The notes under the pieces: model-generated
Seen by the model: the letters and a program-made list of their open reading frames with translations, nothing else
Databases searched by the model: none
Told to the model about the DNA's origin: nothing
Position numbers and translations under genes: made by a program
From: Paenibacillus senegalimassiliensis
Lineage (GTDB): Bacteria > Bacillota > Bacilli > Paenibacillales > Paenibacillaceae
Assembly (NCBI RefSeq): GCF_001486585.1
Contig: NZ_LN909036.1
Location: forward strand, 1 to 64,000
DNA: 64,000 nt
Direction of reading: 5' to 3'
Shown here: positions 27,264 through 36,408 of the stretch, piece after piece
How the letters are laid out: the number at the start of each line of letters is the position of its first letter
Numbering within the stretch: position 1 is the first letter of the stretch

Positions 27264-28648
27264 CTTAGTGGATAAATCGATATGGCTGTACCTGCCGGGG
27301 AAGTTTGTGTCTTCCGGGTAAGATTCATTTCACGCAGCAGCAGGTCGACGATCTGCAGACCGAGGCCGGAGCCGTGGGACGTTGACTCAACCTCCATACC
27401 AGGGCCACGGTCGCTAATGATAAGGGCTTCAGCTCCGTTCTCCAGCTTCACGGAGATACCCACATATCCGCCGGAGCCAGCATGGCGGACGAGATTTTGG
27501 AACAGATTGTCCAGCACCCGGCGGAAGCCCTGGGCATCGACGCTCCAGTACAAAGGCTGTTCTGGCAGCTCGATGTCCGCGCTGATTCCTGCCTTCTCCC
27601 AGACGGGGTACCAGGCCGCAGCACTTTCGCGTACCAGCCGCAATATGTCCAATCGCTCCATGGATAAGGCGTAACGCTTGCTGGTAAGCAGACTATAGGA
27701 GAGCAAATGATCCATCAGCCCGGAGAGATCGCTGATCTTGGTCTCCATAAGGGAGAGGGACTGCTTGCCTTGATCTGTTAGGGGCTCTTGCCGCAGCGAG
27801 TAAAGATGGCTGCCCAGCACGGTAAGCGGCGTACGGAGGTCATGAGAGAGGTGACTAATCAAGCCCTTGCGCAAATTTTCTTCTTCCTGCTCACGCTGCC
27901 GGCTATTTTCCAGCTTGTATAGCATCTGGTTAAACGCTTGCTCCAATCGGCCAATCTCATCGGGCCTTCCCTCCTGGATCGGAGAGGGGAGGCCGCTTGC
28001 CCCCGTTTGGCTCATAGCCGCAGCAAGCCGCAGCAACCGCTTGCGAATATCGCCGAAGAACAAGGCGGACAGCAAGACAAAGGAACCCAGCAGAATGACT
28101 AGAAACACACCATAAAAGCGACCATCATCCCGCTTATCGTCCGTAATTACCATGAATTTGCGGGGGAGCTCGAAGACCATAAAGCCTTGGCGGACTTCTT
28201 CGCCTCCGCCGATAAAGGCAACAACCGTGAAGGGGTCACCGTTCACTCGCGCTTTCATGAAGGCGATGGTATCCTCCAGCGTCCACTGGGCGGGAACGTC
28301 ACTTTGCTCTGGAAGCTGCAATTGGGTGTTCCCCTTCGAATCCACCCAATACATGGTGGCATCCGGGTATTTGAGCTTCATGGTTCTCAGCGTATCGCCT
28401 ATCACCTCAGGAGTGGCATCCCGTAGCTTGGCGGAGGCTTGGTGCCAGTCCGCTTCAATGTCCAGACCATTGCCATACGGGCGAATATCTGGGCCAGCCC
28501 CCTTGGGGTCAAGCAGCAGGTTTACCCCCCACGAAGCCATAAAGCTGACGGGAATCAGCACCGGGATGAAGAGCAGGGCAACGGCTAGTAACAGAACATA
28601 GCGGGTCACCAGCGATTTGCGTGGTTTGCGAAGCTTCAGCCGTCTCAT
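27251..28648 (-). CDS. Sensor histidine kinase, EnvZ-like
   Basis: This 465-residue kinase has an N-terminal membrane segment (about 17-40), an extracellular domain of about 140 residues, and a second segment near 185-205. A HAMP linker with an E-rich coiled coil follows, then HisKA with the phospho-His in LISHLSHDLRTPLTVLGSHL. The HATPase domain contains DNLFQNLVRHA, ISDRGPGME and GSGLGLQIVDLL. It overlaps the response regulator stop by ATGA. The sensory domain is unlike the short loop of BceS-type kinases, so direct ligand sensing is possible. Confidence 0.92.
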   Translation of the reverse strand: MRRLKLRKPRKSLVTRYVLLLAVALLFIPVLIPVSFMASWGVNLLLDPKGAGPDIRPYGNGLDIEADWHQASAKLRDATPEVIGDTLRTMKLKYPDATMYWVDSKGNTQLQLPEQSDVPAQWTLEDTIAFMKARVNGDPFTVVAFIGGGEEVRQGFMVFELPRKFMVITDDKRDDGRFYGVFLVILLGSFVLLSALFFGDIRKRLLRLAAAMSQTGASGLPSPIQEGRPDEIGRLEQAFNQMLYKLENSRQREQEEENLRKGLISHLSHDLRTPLTVLGSHLYSLRQEPLTDQGKQSLSLMETKISDLSGLMDHLLSYSLLTSKRYALSMERLDILRLVRESAAAWYPVWEKAGISADIELPEQPLYWSVDAQGFRRVLDNLFQNLVRHAGSGGYVGISVKLENGAEALIISDRGPGMEVESTSHGSGLGLQIVDLLLREMNLTRKTQTSPAGTAISIYPLRAPN

Positions 28649-29325
28649 GTTCTCACCCGATAGCCGATCCCGCGAATGGTCTCAATGACCTGCGGGTTGG
28701 CAGGGTCGCGCTCCAGCTTTTCCCGTAAATGGCGAATATGAACCATCAAGGTCTTGTCACCATCCAGATAAGGCTCGTTCCATACCGCTTCATAGATTTG
28801 TTCCTTGGTTAAGATCTGCCCGAGATGGCGCAGCAGATAAGTAAATATATGAAACTGCTTCCCGGTGAGGACGATTTCTTCCCCCGTGGCTTCATCAGTG
28901 ATCCGGTTCTCTTTTTCATAGACCAACAGATGCTTTAATTGAATGGGCTCTGCGGCAGGCGATTCTCCGCTGCGGCGCAGCAACACTTCAATTCGCGCAG
29001 CAAGCTCATCGGGATGGAACGGCTTGGTCAAATAATCATCGGCGAATTTCAGTCCCTGCAGCTTATCGTCGATTGATGTTCTGGCAGATAACATCAGTAC
29101 AGGCAGGTCCGGGTAATGCTGCTTCAGACGCCCTCCTACTGTGAATCCGTCCAGACCAGGGAGCATCACATCCAGAATGACCAGGTGACGATCAACAGCT
29201 TGCTCCACCGCCTGCTCTCCGCTGGTCAGCCAGGTCACATCATATCCCCGCTCCCGCAGGTTCTCGCTCACCCAGTCCCCGATTTCAATATCATCTTCAA
29301 TATATAGCAAGTTTGTTGTAGGCAT
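28645..29325 (-). CDS. OmpR-family response regulator
   Basis: This 226-residue regulator has a receiver domain (1-115) with EDD near residue 10, phospho-acceptor Asp in LVILDVMLPGLDGF and Lys in YLTKPFHPDE. The winged-helix DNA-binding domain (about 130-225) ends in the usual RGIGYRVRT. The segment before the Lys reads GLKFADDY, one residue shorter than the usual GLxxGADDY. The ATG follows GAAGGAGGGAATGTACCT. Likely controls the neighbouring ABC exporter. Confidence 0.92.
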   Translation of the reverse strand: MPTTNLLYIEDDIEIGDWVSENLRERGYDVTWLTSGEQAVEQAVDRHLVILDVMLPGLDGFTVGGRLKQHYPDLPVLMLSARTSIDDKLQGLKFADDYLTKPFHPDELAARIEVLLRRSGESPAAEPIQLKHLLVYEKENRITDEATGEEIVLTGKQFHIFTYLLRHLGQILTKEQIYEAVWNEPYLDGDKTLMVHIRHLREKLERDPANPQVIETIRGIGYRVRT

Positions 29326-29407
29326 AGGTACATTCCCTCCTTCCTCTATTGTGGCAAATACGCGGTAAAAAAGAAACGGGACGTGGGCAAGATTTGCTCA
29401 CTTCTTT

Positions 29408-29423
29408 TGTGACCGCAATCACA
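29408..29423 (+). promoter_or_regulatory. Fnr/Crp-family operator TGTGA-N6-TCACA
   Basis: A perfect 16-base palindrome TGTGACCGCAATCACA fits the Fnr site of Bacillota (TGTGA-N6-TCACA). Its centre (29415.5) is 41.5 bases before 29457. That is where transcription would begin if TACGTT (29445-29450) is the -10, so it occupies the classical class II activator position. It suggests anaerobic or nitrosative induction of the next gene. Confidence 0.65.
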
Positions 29424-29495
29424 AAGTGCGTATTTTCCCCATGCTACGTTGTATCTGAGAATGGTTATCAATGATCGAGAAGGGAGCAGTGCGCC

Positions 29496-30785
29496 ATGAG
29501 CGAGCTGATCAATAACCGGGAGTTTGGGGCACAGAGCCAAGGTCGCCGGCAGGAATTGCTGAAGGAGATCATTAAGGAACTGCACCAGGGCAAAAGCGTG
29601 GAAGAGGTCAAGGCGCGCTTTGAAGAAGCGGTGGGCGATGTTACGGTGACAGAAATCTCCGCCATGGAGCATGCCTTGATGGAGGAGGAAGGGATTCCGG
29701 TCGAGGAGGTACAGCGGCTTTGTTCCGTGCATACGGCCATCTTCAAGGGATCTATCGAGGAGATCCATCGTTCATCCCGGCCGGAGGAGCAGCCGGGACA
29801 TCCGGTTCATACCTTCAAGCTGGAGAATCGGGAGATTGAGCGGCTGGTGGGCTTCAAGCTGCAACTGCATCTGGATAAATATCGCAAGGAGGGCGGCGAG
29901 GAAGTGACTTTCAAGCTGCTTGAGGATTTGAACTTGCTGATGGATCTGGACAAACATTACAGTCGTAAGGAGAATCTGCTGTTCCCGTACCTGGAGAAGT
30001 ATGGAATTTACGGACCGACTACCGTGATGTGGGGCGTGGATGACGGCATCCGTATGATGATCAAGGAGACGAAGGGCAAGCTGGCGGACGGAAGCGCTGA
30101 TAAGGAGACGGTGTGCCTTGATCTGGAGCGGATCATCAAGGAAGTAAACGAGATGATCTTCAAGGAAGAGAACATTCTGCTGCCGATGGCCCTGGAGAAG
30201 CTGACAGAGGACGAGTGGGTCAGCATCGCCAAGGAGAGCGATGAGATTGGCTTCTGCTTGACCGCCCCGGATCAGGAATGGATTCCTGAGCGGGTGCCTT
30301 TACAGGCTAGTCCAGAGGGAGAGCGGAATGCTGAGGTTGCTGGGGAGACGGAACAGGAGCCACAGGAGGTCCAGCCGCCGCAGGGCTTCGTCAAGTTCGA
30401 GACCGGGCTGCTATCGATGGAGCAACTGGAAGCTGTCATGAATCACTTGCCGGTAGACCTGACTTTTATTGACGAAAATGATGTCGTTCGTTACTTCTCC
30501 CACGGCAAGGAACGAATATTTGCCCGGACGAAAGCGGTTATTGGCCGTACTGTGCAGAACTGTCATCCGCCGCAAAGCGTTCATGTCGTCAACCAGTTAT
30601 TGGCTGATTTTAAGGCAGGAATCAAGGATGCCGAGGATTTCTGGATTCCGTTCAAGGATAAGTTCGTGTATATTCGCTATTTTGCGGTTCGCAGCGAGGA
30701 CGGTCGATATCTGGGCACTCTGGAATTTACACAAAATATTGCGCCCATCCGCGAGCTGGAAGGAGAGAAGCGGATCATGTCCTGA
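29496..30785 (+). CDS. DUF438-hemerythrin-PAS domain protein
   Basis: This 429-residue predicted cytoplasmic protein has three parts. An N-terminal DUF438 helical domain (about 15-80) comes first. A hemerythrin-like HHE domain (about 85-235) has candidate metal ligands in HPVHTFKLEN, LQLHLDKYRKEG and LDKHYSRKENLLFPYLE. A C-terminal PAS domain (about 315-425) contains TFIDENDVVRYFSHGKERIF and ends TLEFTQNIAPIRELEGEKR. Family members are linked to oxygen, nitric oxide or iron-sulfur sensing or repair, but the role is not firmly known. The upstream Fnr-type site supports an oxygen-related job. It is monocistronic. Confidence 0.88.
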   Translation: MSELINNREFGAQSQGRRQELLKEIIKELHQGKSVEEVKARFEEAVGDVTVTEISAMEHALMEEEGIPVEEVQRLCSVHTAIFKGSIEEIHRSSRPEEQPGHPVHTFKLENREIERLVGFKLQLHLDKYRKEGGEEVTFKLLEDLNLLMDLDKHYSRKENLLFPYLEKYGIYGPTTVMWGVDDGIRMMIKETKGKLADGSADKETVCLDLERIIKEVNEMIFKEENILLPMALEKLTEDEWVSIAKESDEIGFCLTAPDQEWIPERVPLQASPEGERNAEVAGETEQEPQEVQPPQGFVKFETGLLSMEQLEAVMNHLPVDLTFIDENDVVRYFSHGKERIFARTKAVIGRTVQNCHPPQSVHVVNQLLADFKAGIKDAEDFWIPFKDKFVYIRYFAVRSEDGRYLGTLEFTQNIAPIRELEGEKRIMS

Positions 30786-30827
30786 GCCGGCTTGTGCCGA
30801 TTCTGTTAAATCTATGCATTTCGTCTG

Positions 30828-30860
30828 CCCCGGTGTGCCACGCGCGCGCCGGGGTTTTTC
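30828..30860 (+). terminator. DUF438 gene terminator
   Basis: CCCCGG and CCGGGG arms with a GC-rich loop, followed by TTTTT, lie about 43 bases after the stop. Confidence 0.85.
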
Positions 30861-31006
30861 CCCTTCCTCCCTACAATGACACGCGTTGAACCCTTGCTCC
30901 GGCTGGGCTTTGGGACGGCTACTTCTCTTGACCGAATAGGAGGGTTCGCTTATAGTTGGTAACGTAGGAGAAGCATATTATTTGAGAAAAAAGGTGGCTT
31001 GTAAAT

Positions 31007-31957
31007 ATGTCTGAAAACATCTACATTGGCGTTGACCTGGGCGGCACCGCAGTGAAAGTCGGCATTTGCAATGAGGAAGGTCAACTTCTTCATACCTATG
31101 AAGGCCCAACTGAAGTGGCAAAGGGTGCAGATGTCATCGTTGCCAATATCGAACACTATGTCCGCACCGTAGTGGAGCAATCTCCGTTTACCTGGGAGCA
31201 GGTAGCTGGAGTGGGCGCGGGTGTTGCGGGATTTACGAATGTTCGTGACGGTATTATTATTTTGGCGCCGAATGTAGGTTTGAAGGATTTTCCGATTCGC
31301 GAGATTCTGGAAGAGCGACTCGGCAAGCCGATCAAAATAGATAATGATGCCAATGTGGCGGCTCTAGGCGAAGCTTGGGGCGGCGCTGGTAAAGGCATCG
31401 ACAATTGTGTCTGCTATACGCTGGGAACCGGTGTAGGCGGCGGGATTATCATTAACGGGAAAATTTATCAAGGGTTCTCCGGTATGGCTGGAGAGCTTGG
31501 ACATATGTCCGTTGTACCTGACCTGGAGGCTATCGGCTGCGGCTGCGGTCAACTGGGTTGCCTGGAGACCGTCTCTTCCGCAACCGGAATTATTCGGATG
31601 GCGAAGGATGCGGTAGCCCGTGGCGATCGTACTTCCCTGTCTCAGGTGGAGACGATTACAGCGAAGGACGTCTTCGATGCAGCGAAGGCTGGCGACGAAG
31701 CATCGATCCGTATCGTCAACCGTGCAGCCTTCTATCTGGGCAAATCGATGGCTGCTGTAGCCGTCGTGCTTAATCCGGAGTTATTCATCGTAGGCGGTGG
31801 CGTATCCAAAGCCGGTGACATTCTGTTCAACGAGGTTCGCAGCGTGTTCGCCAAGCTGACCCCGGGACCTGTCCAAACGGGGATGAAGATTGTACCTGCC
31901 ACACTTGGCAATGATGCGGGTATGGTTGGGGCTGCTGGCCTGTTCTTGCGTTCTTAA
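31007..31957 (+). CDS. glcK: Glucokinase, ROK family
   Basis: This 316-residue enzyme phosphorylates glucose to glucose 6-phosphate with ATP. The phosphate motif GVDLGGTAVKVG is at the N-terminus. The sugar-binding Asp is in IDNDANVAALGE, the ROK Zn site in CGCGQLGCLE, and the C-terminal ATP region contains GGGVSKAGDILF. Length and motifs match the B. subtilis GlcK group; no DNA-binding domain is present, so it is not a ROK repressor. The ATG follows AAAGGTGG. Confidence 0.94.
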   Translation: MSENIYIGVDLGGTAVKVGICNEEGQLLHTYEGPTEVAKGADVIVANIEHYVRTVVEQSPFTWEQVAGVGAGVAGFTNVRDGIIILAPNVGLKDFPIREILEERLGKPIKIDNDANVAALGEAWGGAGKGIDNCVCYTLGTGVGGGIIINGKIYQGFSGMAGELGHMSVVPDLEAIGCGCGQLGCLETVSSATGIIRMAKDAVARGDRTSLSQVETITAKDVFDAAKAGDEASIRIVNRAAFYLGKSMAAVAVVLNPELFIVGGGVSKAGDILFNEVRSVFAKLTPGPVQTGMKIVPATLGNDAGMVGAAGLFLRS

Positions 31958-31985
31958 ACCTTGGTGAATTTGCTCACCAGGTTTC
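31956..31985 (+). terminator. glcK hairpin terminator (weak tail)
   Basis: The stem AAACC-t-TGGTGA / TCACCA-GGTTT overlaps the glcK stop codon. The following CTATAT is a poor U tract. Confidence 0.6.
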
Positions 31986-31989
31986 TATA

Positions 31990-32174
31990 TAAGTTGAACT
32001 AAGAATAGGCATAACAAGCAAGCGAGAAAAATGATTCTGGAGAAGCGTAGCGTTCGCCTTTGGGAATGGATTTCTACCTCATCTGAATTTATTAAATTAA
32101 GAAATCCATGAGCAACAGCGATCGTAAGAACATTTTCTCGTCTGCTTCCTATTAGTAATTCATATTTCAACTTA
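31990..32174 (+). repeat. 185-bp palindromic element (MITE/REP-like)
   Basis: The ends TAAGTTGAA (31990-31998) and TTCAACTTA (32166-32174) are exact inverted repeats. The arms keep matching inward: GCGAGAAAAATG opposite CATTTTCTCG, and TGGATTTC opposite GAAATCCA. The whole can fold into one long imperfect hairpin. No ORF is present. I recall similar GAAATCC/CGAGAAAA palindromes scattered in Paenibacillus genomes, but this was not checked. Confidence 0.7.
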
Positions 32175-32243
32175 CAATAAAATAGATAAATGGATGGTGT
32201 GGAATCAACGATGGGACAAGGTGAATCTCACGAGGAGGGAACT

Positions 32244-33137
32244 ATGATGCCGGACAAAGAAGTAGGCTCAGTCGCCAATCTGATTATTATTACAGGCATG
32301 TCAGGGGCAGGTAAATCCCTGGCTGTACGAAGCCTGGAGGATCTCGGATTTTTCTGTGTAGATAACCTGCCCCCGGTATTGATTCCCAAGTTTGCCGAAT
32401 TGATTGAGCAGTCCAAGGGGAAGATCGCCAAGGTAGCTCTGGTCATCGATTTGCGTGGCCGCGAGTTCTTCACGGCGTTATCCGAATCCTTGGGTTATAT
32501 CAAGGAGCACTTTACGATTAAATGCGAAATTCTGTTCCTGGATGCGACGGACTCCGTACTGGTGCAACGCTATAAGGAAAGCCGCCGTCGCCATCCACTT
32601 GCTCCTGAAGGCATGCCGCTGGACGGCATTCGTCTGGAGCGTAAGATGCTGGATGAGCTTCGATTGTCTGCTACTCAGCTTATTGATACGAGCAATATGA
32701 AGCCAGCACAGCTTAAGGAAAAGATCATTTCCCGCTTCTCCCATCTGGAGAGCAGTAATCTGTCGGTGAACATTACCTCGTTTGGGTTCAAATATGGCAT
32801 TCCCATTGACGCCGATCTGGTATTTGATGTGCGGTTCCTGCCGAACCCACACTACATCGAGCAGCTTCGTCCGCACACAGGACAAGACAGCGATGTATAT
32901 GAATATGTTATGAAGTGGCCAGAGACGCAAACCTTCCTGACCAAGCTACTGGATATGCTGCACTTTCTGCTTCCGCAGTATCATAAAGAGGGCAAAAGTC
33001 AGGTCATTATCGCTATCGGCTGTACCGGCGGCAAGCATCGCTCTGTCGCGATTGCCGAATATCTGGGCAGGATGCTCAGTGCCAGCGAGATGGAAACGGT
33101 TCGCGTCAGCCACAGGGACGAGGGCCGGGATCGGTAA
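32244..33137 (+). CDS. rapZ: RapZ/YvcJ nucleotide-binding protein
   Basis: This P-loop protein of about 297 residues is the YvcJ/RapZ type; in B. subtilis it hydrolyses nucleotides and affects competence, in E. coli it is the RNA adaptor controlling GlmS. Walker A GMSGAGKS is near the start. The C-terminal motif [16 protein letters not shown] and [11 protein letters not shown] are diagnostic. I chose the ATG at 32244 (a second is at 32247) because GAGGAGGG is just upstream; the longer in-frame ATG at 32190 lacks one. First gene of rapZ-yvcK-whiA. Confidence 0.93.
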   Translation: MMPDKEVGSVANLIIITGMSGAGKSLAVRSLEDLGFFCVDNLPPVLIPKFAELIEQSKGKIAKVALVIDLRGREFFTALSESLGYIKEHFTIKCEILFLDATDSVLVQRYKESRRRHPLAPEGMPLDGIRLERKMLDELRLSATQLIDTSNMKPAQLKEKIISRFSHLESSNLSVNITSFGFKYGIPIDADLVFDVRFLPNPHYIEQLRPHTGQDSDVYEYVMKWPETQTFLTKLLDMLHFLLPQYHKEGKSQVIIAIGCTGGKHRSVAIAEYLGRMLSASEMETVRVSHRDEGRDR

Positions 33138-33173
33138 CAAGACCCTGTGAACTCGAGTTAAGAGGTGAACCTA

Positions 33174-34163
33174 GTGACACATCGGGCTAAGGAACCAAGA
33201 ATTCCGCGGATCGTCGTGATGGGCGGAGGAACCGGGCTGTCTGTCATGCTCCGCGGATTGAAAGAGAAACCGCTCGATATCACGGCTATTGTAACTGTAG
33301 CCGACGATGGAGGCAGCTCCGGGATCTTGCGCAATGAACTACAAATGCCGCCTCCCGGCGATATTAGGAACGTGTTAACGGCATTGGCTGATGTCGAGCC
33401 CTTGCTTTCAGATATGTTGAACTACCGTTTTGCAACGGGTTCGGGATTAGCCGGGCATAGTCTGGGCAACCTGATTCTGGCGGCAATTACCGATATTTCC
33501 GGTGATTTTGTGACCGCTGTTAGGGAGTTAAGCCGCGTGTTTGCGGTTCGCGGGCGCGTGTTGCCTGCTGCCGGGCAGGCGGTTGTGTTGCATGCGGAGA
33601 TGGAAGACGGTACCTGCGTCACCGGGGAATCCAAGATTCCCGAAGCGCGAGGCAGAATTAAGCGAGTATTTCTGGAGCCGGAGATTGTGGAGCCGTTGCC
33701 AGAGGCCGTGCAGGCCATCCGCGAAGCCGATGCGATTCTGATTGGCCCCGGCAGCCTATATACGAGTATCATTCCCAACCTGCTGGTGCCCAAGCTGGCC
33801 GAAGCGGTTCTGGAGAACACGTCGGCAATTAAAATTTTTATCTGCAATGTCATGACCCAGCCCGGCGAAACGGACAATTATACGGTCAGCGATCATCTGC
33901 AAGCGGTCTATGACCATGTGGGACAGCACTTATTCGATTATGTAATCGTGAACGACGGGGAAATCCCTGCCCAGGTTCAAGACTTTTACGCCGAGAAGGG
34001 CGCCAAGCCGGTACAGGTGGATTGGGACAACGTCACCGGGCAAGGCTATAAGGTGATTGCGGATACTCTGGTATTGTTCCGTCGATATTTAAGACATGAT
34101 GCAGATAAATTGAGTCATCACATCTACCAATTGGTAGAAAACTGGATTTTACGAAAGAGGTGA
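33174..34163 (+). CDS. yvcK: Gluconeogenesis factor YvcK
   Basis: This 329-residue CofD-like protein binds UDP-sugars and is needed for growth and cell shape on gluconeogenic carbon sources in B. subtilis. The N-terminal [19 protein letters not shown] and [12 protein letters not shown] are signature motifs, as is [16 protein letters not shown] chose the GTG at 33174 since AGAGGTGA lies 5 bases before it; the GTG at 33165 is within that site. The stop overlaps the whiA leader. Confidence 0.93.
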   Translation: MTHRAKEPRIPRIVVMGGGTGLSVMLRGLKEKPLDITAIVTVADDGGSSGILRNELQMPPPGDIRNVLTALADVEPLLSDMLNYRFATGSGLAGHSLGNLILAAITDISGDFVTAVRELSRVFAVRGRVLPAAGQAVVLHAEMEDGTCVTGESKIPEARGRIKRVFLEPEIVEPLPEAVQAIREADAILIGPGSLYTSIIPNLLVPKLAEAVLENTSAIKIFICNVMTQPGETDNYTVSDHLQAVYDHVGQHLFDYVIVNDGEIPAQVQDFYAEKGAKPVQVDWDNVTGQGYKVIADTLVLFRRYLRHDADKLSHHIYQLVENWILRKR

Positions 34164-34168
34164 GTCCC

Positions 34169-35098
34169 TTGTCATTTGCGGCGCAAACCAAAAAAGAACT
34201 GACCATGGTCGAAGCCTCGGCTTGCTGCGAGCAGGCTGAATTATCCGCGTTGATTCGTATGAACGGCTCGGTACAGGTTTCGAACAAAAAGGTGATTTTG
34301 GATATCTCTACGGAAAACGCCGCGATCGCAAGGCGAATTTATTCCTTGTTGAAGAAGCATTTCCAGATTCATACGGAGCTGCTGGTTCGCAAGAAGATGC
34401 GTCTAAAGAAGAACAATGTCTACATTGTGCGGATTCCAGGGCGGGTGCAGGAGATTCTTCGGGAGCTGAGTATCGTTTCCGAAGGGTTTATTTTTACCAC
34501 CGGGATTAATCCGGAGCTTACCCGGAAAAACTGTTGTAAACGGGCATACCTGCGAGGGGCCTTCATGGCTGGAGGTTCGGTCAATAACCCGGAGGGGGCC
34601 TCGTACCATCTGGAGATTGCGTCGATGTACGAAGAACACTGCAAGGCACTGGTGGATCTCGCTAACGAGTTTCACTTGAATGCACGTTGTATCGAGCGGA
34701 AGAAAGGGTTTATTTTCTATATTAAAGAGGGCGAGAAAATTATTGAGCTGCTGAGTATTATCGGGGCGCATCAGGCGTTGTTCAAGTTTGAGGACGTGCG
34801 GATTATGCGCGACATGCGTAATTCCGTTAACCGGATCGTGAATTGTGAAACGGCCAACCTGAACAAGACGATCGGGGCCGCGGTACGGCAGATCGATAAT
34901 ATCAAGCTGCTGCAAAGGGAAGTAGGCCTGGAAAATCTGCCCGATAAGTTACGTGAGGTTGCGGAGGTCCGGCTAGCTCACCCTGACATCAACCTGAAGG
35001 AAGTGGGCGAACTGTTAAAGGGAACAGTCAGCAAATCGGGGGTAAACCACCGTCTGCGCAAGATTGACGAGCTTGCCGAAAAAATTCGCGGTAGCTAA
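34169..35098 (+). CDS. whiA: Sporulation/division regulator WhiA
   Basis: This 309-residue protein fuses a degenerate LAGLIDADG homing-endonuclease fold to a C-terminal HTH. In Streptomyces it controls sporulation genes; in B. subtilis it affects division and chromosome segregation. N-terminus [19 protein letters not shown], middle [17 protein letters not shown]-terminal [24 protein letters not shown] chose the TTG at 34169: AAAGAGGTGA precedes it and covers the alternative GTG at 34160. Confidence 0.94.
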   Translation: MSFAAQTKKELTMVEASACCEQAELSALIRMNGSVQVSNKKVILDISTENAAIARRIYSLLKKHFQIHTELLVRKKMRLKKNNVYIVRIPGRVQEILRELSIVSEGFIFTTGINPELTRKNCCKRAYLRGAFMAGGSVNNPEGASYHLEIASMYEEHCKALVDLANEFHLNARCIERKKGFIFYIKEGEKIIELLSIIGAHQALFKFEDVRIMRDMRNSVNRIVNCETANLNKTIGAAVRQIDNIKLLQREVGLENLPDKLREVAEVRLAHPDINLKEVGELLKGTVSKSGVNHRLRKIDELAEKIRGS

Positions 35099-35132
35099 AC
35101 CGCTTTTGCGCTAGTGTGTTGCCTGTTCTGTA

Positions 35133-35141
35133 TGCTATAAT
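35133..35141 (+). promoter_or_regulatory. Predicted extended -10 promoter of the HPr gene
   Basis: TGCTATAAT is a TGn-extended perfect -10, 65 bases before the HPr-like start. The -35 region is weak. Confidence 0.5.
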
Positions 35142-35205
35142 GATATAAATTATATGTCCACGAATGTGATTATGTTGATTGAATTCGTATAGGGGGTAAG
35201 TTTTC

Positions 35206-35475
35206 ATGGTCAAACACCCGGTTACCGTTCGTTTGAAGACGGGGCTCCACGCTAGACCGGCTGCGCTTTTCGTACAGGAAGCGAATAAATATTCTTCCGA
35301 AGTTTTCGTTGAGAAGGACGATAAAAAAGTCAATGCCAAGAGCATTATGGGTATTATGAGTCTTGCAATTAGCACAGGTACCGAGATCTACATCAGTGCA
35401 GAAGGTGCGGATGCCGAGCAAGCGGCAAGCGCTTTAATCAGTTTGGTTAGCAAGGAAGAGTTGGAGAACCAGTAA
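35206..35475 (+). CDS. HPr phosphocarrier protein at the crh locus
   Basis: This 89-residue HPr-family protein has His15 intact (KTGLHARPAALFVQEA) for phosphotransfer from enzyme I. Ser46 (VNAKSIMGIMSLA) is the HprK target. In B. subtilis the gene after whiA is crh, whose product has Gln15 and cannot carry PTS phosphate. Here the position says Crh but the residues say HPr. It should at least act as CcpA co-effector when Ser46-phosphorylated. The ATG follows AGGGGGTAAG. Confidence 0.93.
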   Translation: MVKHPVTVRLKTGLHARPAALFVQEANKYSSEVFVEKDDKKVNAKSIMGIMSLAISTGTEIYISAEGADAEQAASALISLVSKEELENQ

Positions 35476-35498
35476 TTTTCTGACGTGGGAAAACCAGG

Positions 35499-35536
35499 GG
35501 ATGCATCCGTTTCAATAACGGGTCCATCCTTTTTTT
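35499..35536 (+). terminator. HPr gene terminator
   Basis: The stem GGATG...CATCC, with an internal CCGTT/AACGG, is followed by seven or more T, 23 bases after the stop. Confidence 0.88.
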
Positions 35537-35619
35537 GCGTGTGCTGCAACATTTGTCCACCGACCACGTCTAGTAGGTAAATGTAGCAATATCAAATATG
35601 AAGATGGAGGTCATGCATC

Positions 35620-36375
35620 ATGAAAACTTGGATGAAGCCTGCTGCAGCGTTGGCAATTGCGGGAGCAATGGTGGTTGGAGGTACCTTTCTGGCTGGAGGA
35701 CTGAATTCGCCGAAGACGGTGAATGCTGCTGAAGCGTCAGCGCGCAATATTGTCACGGTTGAAGGAAGCGGAAAGCTGTCTGTGAAGCCGGACATCGCTT
35801 ATTTATCAATAGGAGCGGCTACGGAAGCGAAGACGGCGAAGGAAGCACAAGCCGCTAATGCAACCAAGATTGCAGCATTGACGAAGCTGTTGAAGGACAC
35901 TTGGGGTATTGCCGACAAGGACATTCAAACCGGACAATTTTACGTGCAACCCAATTACAGCTACAATGATCAGGAAGGGCAACAAATTAAAGGCTATTCG
36001 GCCCAACATACACTCAAGGTAACCTACCGGGACCTGGAGAAGGTCGGCCAATTGCTTGATGCAGCCGCAGCCGCTGGTGCCAACCGAATCGATAACATTA
36101 GCTTCAGTACAGAAAACCCGGATCAATATCAAGAGCAAGTGATTCAGAAGGCTGTGGACGATGCGGGTAAAAAAGCGCAGGCCATTGCCAAAGCAACCGG
36201 GCGTCAAATTGGGATCGTCTTAAGTGTGAGTCAAGGCAGCATGGCCACACCGATGTATAGAGAGAGCTATGAGATGCTAAACAGTGCCGCGAAGGTGGCA
36301 GATCAAAGCACGGCCATTGAGCCTGGAGAAATTGACTTGCAAACGACACTGACCGTGATTTATGAGTTGAAATAA
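35620..36375 (+). CDS. Secreted SIMPL-domain (DUF541) protein
   Basis: This 251-residue protein has a signal peptide (KPAAALAIAGAMVVGGTFLA, cleavage probably near AEA at 36-39). A SIMPL/DUF541 domain follows: VEGSGKLSVKPDIAYLSIGA, then IQTGQFYVQPNYSY and the C-terminal LQTTLTVIYELK. Family proteins are periplasmic or extracytoplasmic; roles proposed include oxidative-stress protection, but none is established. The ATG follows TGGAGGTC. Flanked by terminators, so it is monocistronic. Confidence 0.88.
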   Translation: MKTWMKPAAALAIAGAMVVGGTFLAGGLNSPKTVNAAEASARNIVTVEGSGKLSVKPDIAYLSIGAATEAKTAKEAQAANATKIAALTKLLKDTWGIADKDIQTGQFYVQPNYSYNDQEGQQIKGYSAQHTLKVTYRDLEKVGQLLDAAAAAGANRIDNISFSTENPDQYQEQVIQKAVDDAGKKAQAIAKATGRQIGIVLSVSQGSMATPMYRESYEMLNSAAKVADQSTAIEPGEIDLQTTLTVIYELK

Positions 36376-36408
36376 ATTTTACATCAAGTCCTGACTTCGA
36401 GACATCCA

